Shown: piece after piece, positions 47,974 to 58,000 of the stretch
How the letters are laid out: each line of letters starts with the position of its first letter
How positions within the stretch are numbered: position 1 is the stretch's first letter
Assembly (NCBI GenBank): GCA_035695825.1
Contig: DASRRH010000031.1
Coordinates: forward strand, 62,001 to 126,000
Source: JAKEFM01 sp035695825
GTDB lineage: Bacteria; Planctomycetota; UBA1135; JAKEFM01
Length of the DNA stretch: 64,000 bases
Direction: 5' to 3'
Translations under genes and position numbers: made by a program
Notes under the pieces: generated by a model
The model's database searches: none
The model's input: only the letters and a program-made list of their open reading frames with translations
Told to the model about the DNA's origin: nothing

Positions 47974-49260
47974 ATGGTCACGCGCCGCGACGTCCTACGT
48001 CTCGCCCTCCTCGGTCCGGTCGGCGCGCGCGTCCTCCCCTCCCGCGCGGGGGCGGCGCCGGCCCTTCCCCCGCGCCTCCCGGCCGACGTCGGGGAGGACG
48101 AGTCCTACTGGAACTCCCTCCGCTGGCACTTCGCGTTCCCCGAGGAGGAGACCTACTGCCAGACCGCGACGCTCGGCGCCTCGCCGAAGGTCGTGACGGA
48201 GGCGACGATCGCGCACCTGCGGTGGGTCGAGGAGGGCCTTCCCAAGTGGGACTACACGCCCGAGCAGCCGAACCGCATGGGGGGCTACTCCCCGGAGAGG
48301 GACCTCCGTGACCGGCTCGGCGCCTTCCTCGGCTGCGAGGGCTCCGAGGTCGCCCTCACGCCGAACGCCACCGTCGGGATGAACTTCGTCGCGAACGGGA
48401 TCGACCTCGAGGCGGGCGACGAGGTCGTCACCACGAACATGGAGCACCCGGGGGGCCGGAAGGGGTGGGACCTCAAGGGGAAGCGCCTCGGGATCCAGGT
48501 CCGCGAGGTCGAGATCCCCGTCCCTCCGAACGATCCGGACGAGATCGTCCGGCGCTGGGAGGCGGCGACCAACTCGCGCACGAAGGTCTGGGCGATCCCC
48601 CATGTGACGAGCGCCCTGGGGCTCGTGATGCCGGTCAAGCGCCTCTGCGCCTCCGCCCGCGCGCGCGGGATCTTCACCGCCGTCGACGGGGCGCAGGCCG
48701 TCGGCCACCTCGCGGTGAACCTCCGCGACCTCGGCTGCGACGCCTATTTCTCCTCCCCCCACAAGTGGCTCCTCGCGCCGAAGGGGAACGGGATCCTCTA
48801 CGTCCGCCGCGAGGCGCAGGAGCGGATCTGGACCACCCTCGCCTCGAGCGAGTGGGAAAACGCGAAGGAGGGGCTCTACCGCCTCATGCAGTGGGGGACG
48901 GTGAACGCGAGCCTCGTCCGCGGCTTCGAGGTCGCCCTCGACTTCTTCGATCGGATCGGCATGCCCCGGATCGAGCGGCGGATTCGCTACCTCGGCGACC
49001 GCCTTCGCGCGGGCCTGCGCGAGATCCCGCGCGTCGCGATCTCCTCTTCCGTCCACCCCGACCTCGCCTGCGGCATCACGACCTGGAAGATCGAGGGGAT
49101 CTCCCCGCGCGCGCTGATGGACGAGATGTGGCGGCGGCGGCGGATCCGCATCCGCTCCGTGAGCGACGTCTGGGGGGCCCGGACGAGCACGCACGTCTAC
49201 GTCTCGCCCGCCCAGGTCGACTCGCTCCTCGAGGTCGCGCGCGAGCTCGCGAAGGCGTGA
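47974..49260 (+). CDS. Tat-exported class V aminotransferase-fold protein (isopenicillin-N-epimerase-like)
   Basis: A 428-residue PLP enzyme. The N-terminus (VTRRDVLRLALLGPVGARVLPSRAGA) has twin arginines and a hydrophobic stretch, the mark of Tat export. The class V fold is clear: ALTPNATVGMNFV, VTTNMEHPGG, IPHVTSALGLVMPVKRLC, VDGAQAVGH and the PLP Lys264 in SSPHKWLLAPKGNGILYV. Relatives act on amino acids or as cysteine desulfurases. A secreted or periplasmic role is unusual. The substrate cannot be told. Confidence 0.85.
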   Translation: MVTRRDVLRLALLGPVGARVLPSRAGAAPALPPRLPADVGEDESYWNSLRWHFAFPEEETYCQTATLGASPKVVTEATIAHLRWVEEGLPKWDYTPEQPNRMGGYSPERDLRDRLGAFLGCEGSEVALTPNATVGMNFVANGIDLEAGDEVVTTNMEHPGGRKGWDLKGKRLGIQVREVEIPVPPNDPDEIVRRWEAATNSRTKVWAIPHVTSALGLVMPVKRLCASARARGIFTAVDGAQAVGHLAVNLRDLGCDAYFSSPHKWLLAPKGNGILYVRREAQERIWTTLASSEWENAKEGLYRLMQWGTVNASLVRGFEVALDFFDRIGMPRIERRIRYLGDRLRAGLREIPRVAISSSVHPDLACGITTWKIEGISPRALMDEMWRRRRIRIRSVSDVWGARTSTHVYVSPAQVDSLLEVARELAKA

Positions 49261-49503
49261 AGGGGCTCGAGGGAGCGGGCAGAGCGGAGGTCTGTCCAAT
49301 CCATGTCGGTCCCGGCGGGCGCGAACGAGCCCGCGCGAGGCGGGCGCATCCAGTCCCGCGATCCATCCGCCAGCTCGACAGGGAAAGGACGAGACTCGGG
49401 CAAGGGGACGCGCGCACCGGACTCTCCCGGACGATTCTCCTCGGGTTTCGGTTCCGGCGTCTCTCCTGCCCGAGGGAGACGTCGGAAGGGGCGCGGGGGT
49501 CCG

Positions 49504-50865
49504 CTACCTCTCCGCGGGCCCGGCGGCCCGGAGCACGGCAACGAACCCCGTCTCATGCCCCCCCTCGACGTTCACGATCGAATCGTGTTCGCCGATCCCG
49601 TCCGCGCGGACGAGGAGCCGGTATAGGCCGGGTGGGATGTGGCGGAAGTGAACGGCTCCCGCGTCGCTCTTGCCGAAGATCCGTCGTTTCGGGGGGTCCT
49701 CGAGAGTGACCTCGAAGTCCTCGAGGCGGCCTCCTGCCCCGTCCGTCGCCTCGCAGCGGAGCCCGCCTCCCCTCGCGAGAGCCCAGTTGACGCGAACGGC
49801 CGTCCCCGGATCGATGCGGACGACCTTCATCTCCTCGAATCCGGGATACGTCTGGCCCGGGATGTCGGGTTGGATCGCGAGGTCGCCCGGCTCGAGGTCC
49901 TCGACGAGGAACGATCCGTCGGCCCCGACTTGGATCCGGCCCGGCCGCTCGTCGAAGGGCCTCCAGGCCCTCACCTCGCAGGGGGGTTCGAACGGGGCGC
50001 CGTCGTCGAGGAGGATCGTCCCCACGAGGGAACCGCTTCCTGCCCTGCGCCGATCGAGGCAGACGCGCAGCGACTCGAGGTCGGGGGCCCGTGGAGAGAC
50101 CTCGACGAACCTCGGCTCGTACCCTTCCCTTGCGAACCCGAGGAGGACCCGGAACGGCCGACTCTTGAGCCACGCGGACGACCAGAACGCCATGCCGAAG
50201 TTGCCGTCCGTGGGACCTCCCAAGGTCGAGCACCCGTTCGGATCTCCGGCCGCGTAGCTGCCGATCCCCATCGAAGCGTCAAGCGGCTCCCCCGTCGCGC
50301 AGTCCCTCACCGTCCCCCGGACCCTCAGCCTTCCGCCGAGCACGCGAAGCAAGACGTCGTGTCGGTCCTCGTGGAGGGAGAGCGGGAGATCTTGGACCGG
50401 CCCGGTCGGAGCGTCTCCTTGGAGCAGGTACCTTCCAGGCCGGAGGTCGGCGAGGGAGAAACTGCCGTCGGAGCGCGCCTGGACCTGGGCGACGAGGTCC
50501 GTCGCATGCCACGGGTTCCCAGACAGCGCCGCCTGCGCGGGGGCTCCCTCCGGCGGCCCGCCGAGACCGGGCTCGAGGACGACGGCGCGGATCGAGGCTT
50601 CCGCTGCGGGCTTGTCGAGCGCGTCGAGCACCGTCCCGGTGACCGCGAGCCGGCGGTCGAGCCGGAGAGAGAGGTCGGCTCCCGAGGTCCCGAGCCGCGC
50701 GAGGGGGGTCGACGCCGCGAAGTGAGCGGGGTGCGTCGCCCGGAGATCTCCGACGTCCGCAGTCGCGAATTCGATCCGGAAGCGACCCCTCCCGTCGGTC
50801 ACGGTCGAGCTCCCTCCCGCCTCGACCTTGGCGTCGGCGAGCGCGAGCCCCCGGTCATCGACCAC
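49504..50865 (-). CDS. Carboxypeptidase-regulatory-like repeat protein, probably the 3' half of a frameshifted ECF sigma fusion
   Basis: A 453-residue frame from GTG 50865, with no signal peptide or membrane helix of its own. It is a string of beta-sandwich repeats: VTGTVLDALDKPAAEASIRAVVLEP, VRGTVRDCATGEPLDASM, GRIQVGADGSFLVEDLEPGDLAIQ and RHIPPGLYRLLVRADG. The frame stays open upstream (…TVVTGTVV before the GTG) into the C-terminus of the ECF sigma gene, and a single-base shift would join them. See the finding on 50855-51724. If independent, export would be unexplained. Confidence 0.7.
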   Translation of the reverse strand: MVDDRGLALADAKVEAGGSSTVTDGRGRFRIEFATADVGDLRATHPAHFAASTPLARLGTSGADLSLRLDRRLAVTGTVLDALDKPAAEASIRAVVLEPGLGGPPEGAPAQAALSGNPWHATDLVAQVQARSDGSFSLADLRPGRYLLQGDAPTGPVQDLPLSLHEDRHDVLLRVLGGRLRVRGTVRDCATGEPLDASMGIGSYAAGDPNGCSTLGGPTDGNFGMAFWSSAWLKSRPFRVLLGFAREGYEPRFVEVSPRAPDLESLRVCLDRRRAGSGSLVGTILLDDGAPFEPPCEVRAWRPFDERPGRIQVGADGSFLVEDLEPGDLAIQPDIPGQTYPGFEEMKVVRIDPGTAVRVNWALARGGGLRCEATDGAGGRLEDFEVTLEDPPKRRIFGKSDAGAVHFRHIPPGLYRLLVRADGIGEHDSIVNVEGGHETGFVAVLRAAGPAER

Positions 50866-51724
50866 CGTCCCCGTGACGACCGTCTCCTCCGGGCGATCCG
50901 CGTACCCGAGCGCCGTGCGCCGCGGTGGAGACTCCCGGGGAGTCTCGATCCCCCCAGGGGGGCTCCGGTGGGTCGGGCGCCTGGGGAGAAGGAGTCCCGA
51001 GCGTGGGAGGATGCGCCCCCCCGGAAGCGAGCAGGGTCGGTGGGGCCTCGTCCACTCTCGAGAAGGCGACCTGCCAGACGAGGACGCCCCCCGCGAGGGA
51101 AGCGGCGACGAGTCCGACCTTCGCGCCCGACTTGATGGCGAACCCGGGGAGGACCCCCGCTCCGGCTGGTCCCGACGAGGAGGGTATCGCGAGACGGATG
51201 AAGGCGAGGACCCACACCCTCCGGTCCCCGCCGTGGCGCTCGTCGAGCCTCCTTCGGAGCTGGTCGAGGGCGCGCGAGGTCCGGGTGCGGACCGTCGCGA
51301 CGGGGACTCCGAAGCGCCGGGCTGTTTCGCGCGGGGGCAATCCCTCGAAGAATCGGAGGAAGATCGTCGACCTGTAGGGCTCTTCGAGGGCGAGGACGGT
51401 CTGGACGACCTCCTGCCGTAGGGCCTCGCGCTCGACTATGTCGGAGGCGGAGGGGAGCGCCTCCGGAACGGCAGCCCCACGCTCGCGCCTCGAGCGCCTC
51501 GACTCGCCCAGAGCCGAGCGCCAGGCGAGGTGGCGCAGGACGGCCGCAAGCCACGCTTTCGGAGAGTGGAGAGGACCGGGACGCTTCGCGAGGACCTCGA
51601 GCCAGGCGTCTTGCGCGAGGTCGTCGGCGCGCGCGGCATCGCGGACGAGAGTCCGCGCGAGGTCGCGGACGAACCGCTCGTGCGCGAGGAGCGTCTCGAG
51701 GGAGGGCGTTTCGGTCGAGGTCAT
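50855..51724 (-). CDS. ECF-family sigma factor with C-terminal membrane helix
   Basis: A 289-residue protein. ATG 51724 is preferred (MTSTETPSLETLLAHERFVRDL); an in-frame GTG at 51778 adds 18 residues. Regions 2 and 4 are clear (DDLAQDAWLEVLAKRP; LPPRETARRFGVPVATVRTRTSRAL). After region 4 come about 95 extra residues with a membrane helix (about 204-222, AKVGLVAASLAGGVLVWQVAF) and a Pro-rich tail. Sigma factors fused to a membrane anchor are rare, and the tail is the expected linker of a sigma-membrane-repeat fusion. The frame ends where the repeat frame continues. Confidence 0.8.
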   Translation of the reverse strand: MTSTETPSLETLLAHERFVRDLARTLVRDAARADDLAQDAWLEVLAKRPGPLHSPKAWLAAVLRHLAWRSALGESRRSRRERGAAVPEALPSASDIVEREALRQEVVQTVLALEEPYRSTIFLRFFEGLPPRETARRFGVPVATVRTRTSRALDQLRRRLDERHGGDRRVWVLAFIRLAIPSSSGPAGAGVLPGFAIKSGAKVGLVAASLAGGVLVWQVAFSRVDEAPPTLLASGGAHPPTLGTPSPQAPDPPEPPWGDRDSPGVSTAAHGARVRGSPGGDGRHGDGGR

Positions 51725-51917
51725 CGCTCCGACACCAGAGTCTCCGCGGGCCGAGGAATCGATTCGGGAAACTGTCACAGTTTCCTGTTGATTTCATTCA
51801 CAAGTCCCTAGCCATTCTTGGCATAGGAGAGGTACGGGGGTCGGACGAGCGATCCGGTCGTAAGCCTCGCCGACGCCGGGGCCCTGCGGCCCGCATCAAC
51901 ACGCAACCGGTGCAGTT

Positions 51918-54128
51918 TCATCGGCGCACCCCACGGAGCTCGAGGACGACCCCTTCGGTCCCGGCCGCCACGCCTGTGAGGAGTGGCTTGTCGGACTCCC
52001 GTGGCGGAATCGGGCGGCCGTCTCCACTTCGAGGGGGAGGCCGAACGTGCAGGTCCGCCCCCGCCCCCTCGCGGAGGTGGAGCACGAACTTCCCCTCGGC
52101 GTCGGTGGTCGCGGAGCCGAGGAATTCACCCTCCCCGTCCCGCGCGAGGACCCACGCTTTCGGAAGCGGCAGGCCTTCTTCGTCGAAGACCCTGCCTGAG
52201 ATGGCGGACCCCTTCGGGAGAGTCAGGGCGACGCCTGTCGCGCCGGCGCGGATCCCCTTCGCGACCACCTGAACGAGCCGCCCCGAGCGATCCCCCGCCT
52301 CGTCCCTCGCGGGCGGGTGCGCCCAGACGGTGTAGGTCCCCTCGCCGAGCCCCTCGATCCGGAACGATCCGTCGTCCCGGGTCCTTCCGTAGGCCGTCTC
52401 GCCCTTCGTCGGCACCTCCGGCTCGACCCTCAGGTACGCCTCGCGGACGCCTCTCCCCTCCGGGTCGAGGACTCGCCCCTCGATCGAGAGGCCCCCCTCG
52501 ACGACGACGACGACTCCTTCGCGGGTCTCGCCCGGTCCGACGGCCAGGAGAGCCCCGTCGCTCCGGGGGCGGTCGGGGAGCTCGGGTCTCGGGCGGTAGG
52601 TTCCGGGCGCGAGGTCGGCGAACGAGAAACGGCCACGGTCGTCCGTCCGCCCCCTCCGATGCGCGACGTAGTCGTCGACCCCCCACGGCTGCGAGATACC
52701 GGAGAGGCGCTGACGGTCTCCGTTCGTTCCTTCGAGGACTACCTCGACGTTCGGGAGCGCCGTTCCGTCGGGACGAGTGACCATGCCCGCGATCGTGGCT
52801 GGACGCGCGAGGCGGACGTCGCCGAGGTCGATCGCGGTCTCCGGGGTCCCCCCGAAAGGGAAGTCGTAGACGGCCGTCCCGTAGCCGTCGCGCTTCACGA
52901 AGAGCGCATGGGGGGCGTCGGGGCGGAGGTCGCGGATCTCGAATCTCCCATCCGGTCCGGTGCGGCTCGAGCACCAGTCGATCTTCTGGCCCTCCTCGTG
53001 CCACTGGCTCGCGACGGCAGCCACGTAGGTTCCCGGGAGCGGATTCCCTTCCGAGTCGAGGATGCGGCCCTTCGCGCGCTGCGCGGGGAGCAGCTCGAAG
53101 TCGACGTCCAGCGGATCGCGCAGGGGTTCCTGGAGTTCCTTGCTCGTCCGGCCGTAGCCCGGCGCGCGGACGTGGAGGTCGGAAACCCCCTCTCCTCCGA
53201 AACCCGGGAAAGCGTAGCGTCCCGACGCGTCCGTTCGGGCCGTCCGCCGGAACGTCCACCCCTCTCCCACCTCCGCCCCCTCGATCGGACGGCCCGTTCC
53301 GGCCTCGGTCACTCGACCGGTCACGACCACGCCGGGCGCGACGACGACGTCCTTCCGGAGGACCTGGCCGTCCTCGAGCCGGATCCGCATCCACCCCGGG
53401 GACGCTCCCTCGGGCGGGAGCACCTCCAGGACGAGCTCGCCGGGCACGAGCCCCTCGAGTCGGAACGAGCCGTCGGTTCCCGTCTCTCCCCGGAAGAGAT
53501 CCGCAGGCATCCCGAGCCGGAACCCGTGGAGGCGCGCGCCCGCGACAGGGCCTCCGTCCTTCGACCGCGTCACCTTGCCGAGGAGGATCGCGCCGCGGTG
53601 AAGCCCGACGAGGACGAACTCCCCCGCGTACCGATTCCGGACGATCTCGTGCGCGAAGCCTTCCGCCGTCGCGTGGAGGTCGAAAGGGCGACCGCGGGGA
53701 AGGGGGATCGCGAACGCGCCGTCCGCGCCGGTCTCCGCCCTGGCGACGGTCCGCTCCTCGCGCGAGTAGGAGAGGTCGAGGACGGGGAACTCGCGGCCCT
53801 CCACTCGGCGCACCTCCAGCCGTGCGCCGCCCACTGGCGTGCCGGCAGGATCGATCACCCGTCCGTGCAGATCGTGGTCCGAATCCGGTGCTCCCCGCGC
53901 GACGGGAGACGAGAGAGGCTCGGTCGCTTCGGGCGCCGGGATCTCGCGACGCGCCGTCTCGGTCCACGTGCGTGCCGCCACCGGGTCTCCGCGATCCTCG
54001 GCGACGCCCGCGCCGTCGAGGGTCGAATCCGCCTGCCGCGATCCCGGCCCCGGGCGCGACGCGAGCCACCCGACGATGAGGACGGCGACGGCGACCCCTC
54101 CCGCAAGGAGTCTTTCGCCGGGTTTCAC
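51918..54128 (-). CDS. Large membrane-anchored carboxypeptidase-regulatory repeat protein
   Basis: A 736-residue protein starting at GTG 54128 (VKPGERLLAGGVAVAVLIVGWLASRPG), an N-terminal membrane anchor facing outward. The rest is about seven beta-sandwich repeats with the diagnostic pattern G-x-V/I-x-x-x-x-G-x-P-x-x-G-A, for example HGRVIDPAGTPVGGARLEVRRVEG, GKVTRSKDGGPVAGARLHG, TGRVTEAGTGRPIEGAEVG and EGRVLDPEGRGVREAYLRVE, each followed by G-x-F-x-x-x-x-L-x-P-G-x-Y. Such proteins decorate the envelope or bind peptides or glycans. Function is unknown. Confidence 0.85.
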   Translation of the reverse strand: MKPGERLLAGGVAVAVLIVGWLASRPGPGSRQADSTLDGAGVAEDRGDPVAARTWTETARREIPAPEATEPLSSPVARGAPDSDHDLHGRVIDPAGTPVGGARLEVRRVEGREFPVLDLSYSREERTVARAETGADGAFAIPLPRGRPFDLHATAEGFAHEIVRNRYAGEFVLVGLHRGAILLGKVTRSKDGGPVAGARLHGFRLGMPADLFRGETGTDGSFRLEGLVPGELVLEVLPPEGASPGWMRIRLEDGQVLRKDVVVAPGVVVTGRVTEAGTGRPIEGAEVGEGWTFRRTARTDASGRYAFPGFGGEGVSDLHVRAPGYGRTSKELQEPLRDPLDVDFELLPAQRAKGRILDSEGNPLPGTYVAAVASQWHEEGQKIDWCSSRTGPDGRFEIRDLRPDAPHALFVKRDGYGTAVYDFPFGGTPETAIDLGDVRLARPATIAGMVTRPDGTALPNVEVVLEGTNGDRQRLSGISQPWGVDDYVAHRRGRTDDRGRFSFADLAPGTYRPRPELPDRPRSDGALLAVGPGETREGVVVVVEGGLSIEGRVLDPEGRGVREAYLRVEPEVPTKGETAYGRTRDDGSFRIEGLGEGTYTVWAHPPARDEAGDRSGRLVQVVAKGIRAGATGVALTLPKGSAISGRVFDEEGLPLPKAWVLARDGEGEFLGSATTDAEGKFVLHLREGAGADLHVRPPPRSGDGRPIPPRESDKPLLTGVAAGTEGVVLELRGVRR

Positions 54129-54217
54129 TCCACGGTCGGGAAAGTGGGGGAATCTTCCCTTTCGCGTAACCGAACGGATCCCGCGCGTCTTTGACTCGCG
54201 GGAGTCTCCCTCGTGCG

Positions 54218-54601
54218 ATGCGAGGGGGCCGCCGCACCGGGCGACCGTTGAAGTGGAAGGCGATTCAGAACCTGCAGGCGGGGATCCTACTCCTCGAGCG
54301 TGGACTCGCGGATGGGGCGGCGAATCGCCTCTACTACGCCCTCTTCCAGGCCGCAGTTTTCGGCCTTGAGAGGGCGGGGAGGACGCCGCGGGAGGCGCGG
54401 CCGGGCGCCAAGGTCTGGGACCACCGAATCGTGGGCGACCGGATCGTTTCCGTGCGAGGTCTCCACGAGGATGGTCGACTCTTCCGAAGAATGCGCGACC
54501 TGCGGGAAATCGCGGACTACGATTCCCGACCCGTCGATCGTCGAAAGGTCGAATCTTGGAAGCACGACGTCGGAAGGTTCGTTGGCGACGTGACCACATG
54601 A
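54218..54601 (+). CDS. HEPN-domain protein (UPF0332-like)
   Basis: A 127-residue protein starting at ATG 54218; a TTG at 54191 is in frame but is part of the upstream TTGACT. The HEPN fold is visible: LKWKAIQNLQAGILLLERGLADGAANRLYYALFQAAVFGLER, then DHRIVGDRIVS and RLFRRMRDLREIADYD, which match UPF0332 proteins. HEPN proteins are often RNases paired with a MNT nucleotidyltransferase antitoxin. Here the partner is instead an unknown gene joined by ATGA. It is divergent to the repeat-protein gene. Confidence 0.75.
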   Translation: MRGGRRTGRPLKWKAIQNLQAGILLLERGLADGAANRLYYALFQAAVFGLERAGRTPREARPGAKVWDHRIVGDRIVSVRGLHEDGRLFRRMRDLREIADYDSRPVDRRKVESWKHDVGRFVGDVTT

Positions 54602-54969
54602 GGGATCCCTTCATGGACGCGGTCATCCGGGCGATCGAAGCCCGCTACGCGGGCACCCGCGTCGTCGCCCTGCCGTACCGGACCCCCGACGACCCTGCCG
54701 TCCGCTTCTGGCTCCGGGTCCTCCATGTCCGCGAGAGGGACCTGGTCTCGGTCGAGATCTTCGGGGACGACTTCGCCTCCGAGCTCTACGGCAAGAGACC
54801 CCTACCTTTCATCCTGACCTCGTACGGGGCCCGCAACACGGCTCACTTCCTCGCCGAACAGAAGGCGGCCCGCCGCTCCCGGGCCTACGGGATGCGGGTT
54901 CGGCGCGTCGCCCGAGTTCGCGTGGGACGCGGCGTTCGACGCTCACCCCGGCCCGGGGCGCGCTCGTAG
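54598..54969 (+). CDS. Unknown protein coupled to the HEPN gene
   Basis: A 123-residue protein starting at ATG 54598, overlapping the HEPN stop (ATGA). Residues 1-85 look like a compact alpha/beta domain (MDAVIRAIEARYAGTRVVALPY; FWLRVLHVRERDLVSVEIFGDDFASELYGKRPLPFILTSYG). The last 35 residues are Arg-rich (RRVARVRVGRGVRRSPRPGARS) and may be nucleic-acid binding. It lacks the GSF/GRG-D-x-D motif of MNT antitoxins, so it is not the usual HEPN partner. No family is recognised. Confidence 0.6.
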   Translation: MRDPFMDAVIRAIEARYAGTRVVALPYRTPDDPAVRFWLRVLHVRERDLVSVEIFGDDFASELYGKRPLPFILTSYGARNTAHFLAEQKAARRSRAYGMRVRRVARVRVGRGVRRSPRPGARS

Positions 54970-55090
54970 TCCCGGCTCGCGGAACCCCCGGAACAGCCCC
55001 ACGCCTCGTTCCGGGGGCGGTCCGGATCGCCCGCTCGCGAGGAGGCGCTCCCCGGGCGGCTGATGGCGGAGAACGGCGACCCCAGCGGCG

Positions 55091-58000
55091 TCACCTCCGC
55101 AATTCGCCCGGCTCGAGCCGGACGACGACCTCCTGGGGGGACGCGTCCCCGACGCGAAAGGCGACCCACCGCGCGAATCCGCCGTTTGCCCACACGCCGA
55201 CCGTGTAGTCCCCCGGCACGAGGTGGACGATCGCCTTCCCCTGCTCCTCGGGCGGCCCCTCGCCCGGCTTCGGAGGCCACGCGAGGACCTCCCGCCCCTT
55301 CGCATCGCGCACCGGCGGTGTGCCGGGCGCGAGGGCGCGGCCGCCCTCCGCGACGAACGAGATGCGAACTCGGGTCCCGCGAAGCATCGCGATCTCGAAC
55401 GCCGCCTCCTCGCCGCTCTTCACTACCCGCTCGGCCGAGGCGCACTCGGGGTAGCCCGCGACCCTCGCCGAGGCGAAGTGCCGCCCGGGCGTGATCCCCG
55501 CGATGCGAGCGATCCCTCGTGCGTCGGTCGTGCCCCCCGGGCCCCACAGGAACTGCCCCGGCCCCTTCGCCTCGAGCGGACGCACGCGGACTTCCGCTCC
55601 CTCGAGCGGCTTCCCGGCGGAGTCGACGACCCTGACCGCCGCGCGCCCGCCGGCGACGGCCGCGATCTCCACGGTCACCGCTGAAGCCTCCGCCACCTCG
55701 ACGGGCCCGACGGGAGCGGCGAAGTAGTCGTCCGCCGGAGGCTTCGGGAACCGGCTGTTGCCGGGGAGCTGGCCCGCGATGACCCAATACGACCCGGGCG
55801 GGAGGTCGCGGACTCGAAAGCGCCCCTCCGCGTCCGTCTCGAACCGTGCCCGCGATCCGGCCCAGGCGTCGGCGGCGAGTTTTCCCTCCGGCTCGACCTG
55901 GACGAACATCTTCTCGATGGGCGAGCGGTCCTCCGCCTTGAAGACGAGGCCGCCGATCTCCCCGCCGGGGAGCGAGATCTCGACGGAGACCTCGCCCGAC
56001 CCGGGGACCTCGACCTTGCGTTCGCTCTCCGCCGAGGACTCCCCCCCGGACACGAAGAGGCGCGCGGGGCCGGGAGGCACCCCTTCGAAGACGAAGACGC
56101 CCTCCTCGCCGGTCTCACCCTGGAGCCCATTCCCGAGGAGCGACCAGAGCTCCGAGACCTGCCCCCCGAGGCCGTCCCACAGTTTCAAGAACGCCCCCGC
56201 GACCGCCTCCTCGCCGCGCCGGACGCGGACGCGCACGCGGGACTGCGGCCGAGCGGCCTTCTCGAAGTCGACCCGGGTCGTCTTCCGGTCCTCGACGAGC
56301 ACGACGGCGCCGAGGAAGTCCACTCCCTCCTTCACCGATTCCTCGCCCGGGGCGACGACGACCTGGATCGACCCCTGCTCGATCCGCGGGCGACTCGCGA
56401 GGATCGACCACTTGCCGGGCGCCAGCCCCTCGATCCGGAAGAAGCCGTCCGGCCCAATGTTCGAGTGCTTCTCGCTGTCCCCTCCCGAGTCGACCGGGTT
56501 CGCCGTGGCCCATCCCCTCGCGAAGGGGAGTCCATTCGTGCCGACCGCGCGACCCTCGACCGCTCCGCCCCGGGAGACCTCGATCACGATCCCTTCGACG
56601 GTTCCCCCCTCCGCCACTTCGACGGGGACATGGGGGCTGTCGACGAAGCCCTCGAGCCGGGCGAGGAGCCGATGCGGGCCGGGCTTCAGACCCTTGGCCT
56701 CGAACCTCCCCGCCGCGTCCGCGGCCGTCGTCCGGCCGAGCCCGTCGTTCCCGTCGACGTCGAGGACGCTCACCCTGGCTCCCGGGACGGGCAGCCCGGT
56801 CTCGCGCTCGACGACGGTCCCTCGGACGGTCGCCGCCCGGCGCAGGAGGACTTCGAGATCGCGCCGGATTTCCCCGGCCTTCACCTCGACCGCTGCGACG
56901 CGCTGCGGCCCGAACCCCTGCGCCTCGACTCGCAGGTCGTAGCTGCCCTCCATGAGGTCGAGGAGTTCGAACGCGCCGTCCTGGGTGACGAAGGTGAGCG
57001 GAAGAACTCCGCCGGACCGCATGAGTCCATTCCTGCGAACCGAGTCGAAGTGGACCCTGAACGCCCGGACGGCAGCTGCGGTCCCCTCCTCTCGGACGAC
57101 CCCCGCGACGCCCGTCGGTCCCGGAAGGACCAGCTCGAGTCCCTCTGCGTCAGGCCCGACGTCGGAGATCCGGGCGACCCCGTTCCCTTCGCGCCTCGCT
57201 TCGACTGCGAAGGGCCCCTCGTCGAGACCGCTGATCCGGAACGCCCCCCGCTCGTCGGTGACCGAGCTGCCCGAGAGGGCGCGCCAGGATCCGGTGCGCC
57301 AGCGCCGCTTCTCGGAGGTCAAGTCGTCCTCCGTCACGACCTTCGCCCCTCGAACCGGCGAGCCTCGCCGGTCGACGACGCGACCCGCGATGGATCGGCC
57401 GACGTCGAGCGTGAAGACGATCCCCTCGACGCCACCTCGGGTCGGCACCTGGACGGTCCGGTCGTCCCGGTCCTTGTTGAGCATCCCGGGCTTCGAGGCC
57501 TGCAGGGTCCAGGCGCCCCCGCGCAGCCCCCGGAGCCGGAACGCGCCCGCGCCGTCCGTAGTCGTCGCGAACGGGCCGAGAGCCGAGGCTGGATCGAGGA
57601 AGCCCCCTGAGGGATGCGCGGTGACCCCTGCTCCCGCGACGCCGGCGCCATGAGAGTCGACGACGCGACCCGCCAGGAAGGAATCCTCGGAGAGCACGAG
57701 GTCGAGGCGAGAGGTCTCCCGGTCGCGGACCTCGACCTCCTTCGGCGACGAGGGGCCGAAGCCCGTGGCGTCGGCGACGGCCGCGTACTTCCCGGCCAGG
57801 AGGCCGCGGAGCCGGGCCTTCCCTCCCCTCGCCGGCAGCGCTCGTGACCTCCACCCGAATTGAGGGGAGACCACGAGGAGCGAAAGCCGCCCCGTCTCCG
57901 GCACGGAACCGTCTGGGCCTCGGAGAGTCGCCTCGACCGACCCCGCGGGCTCGAGGACGAGCGTCAGTCCCTCCTCGACCTCGGGAGTCCCGAGCGCGAA

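Noticed and set aside
50858..50866. An ATG overlapping the stop of the ECF sigma gene as ATGA
   Set aside because: It is in the third frame and not the one of the repeat protein, so it does not start a gene.
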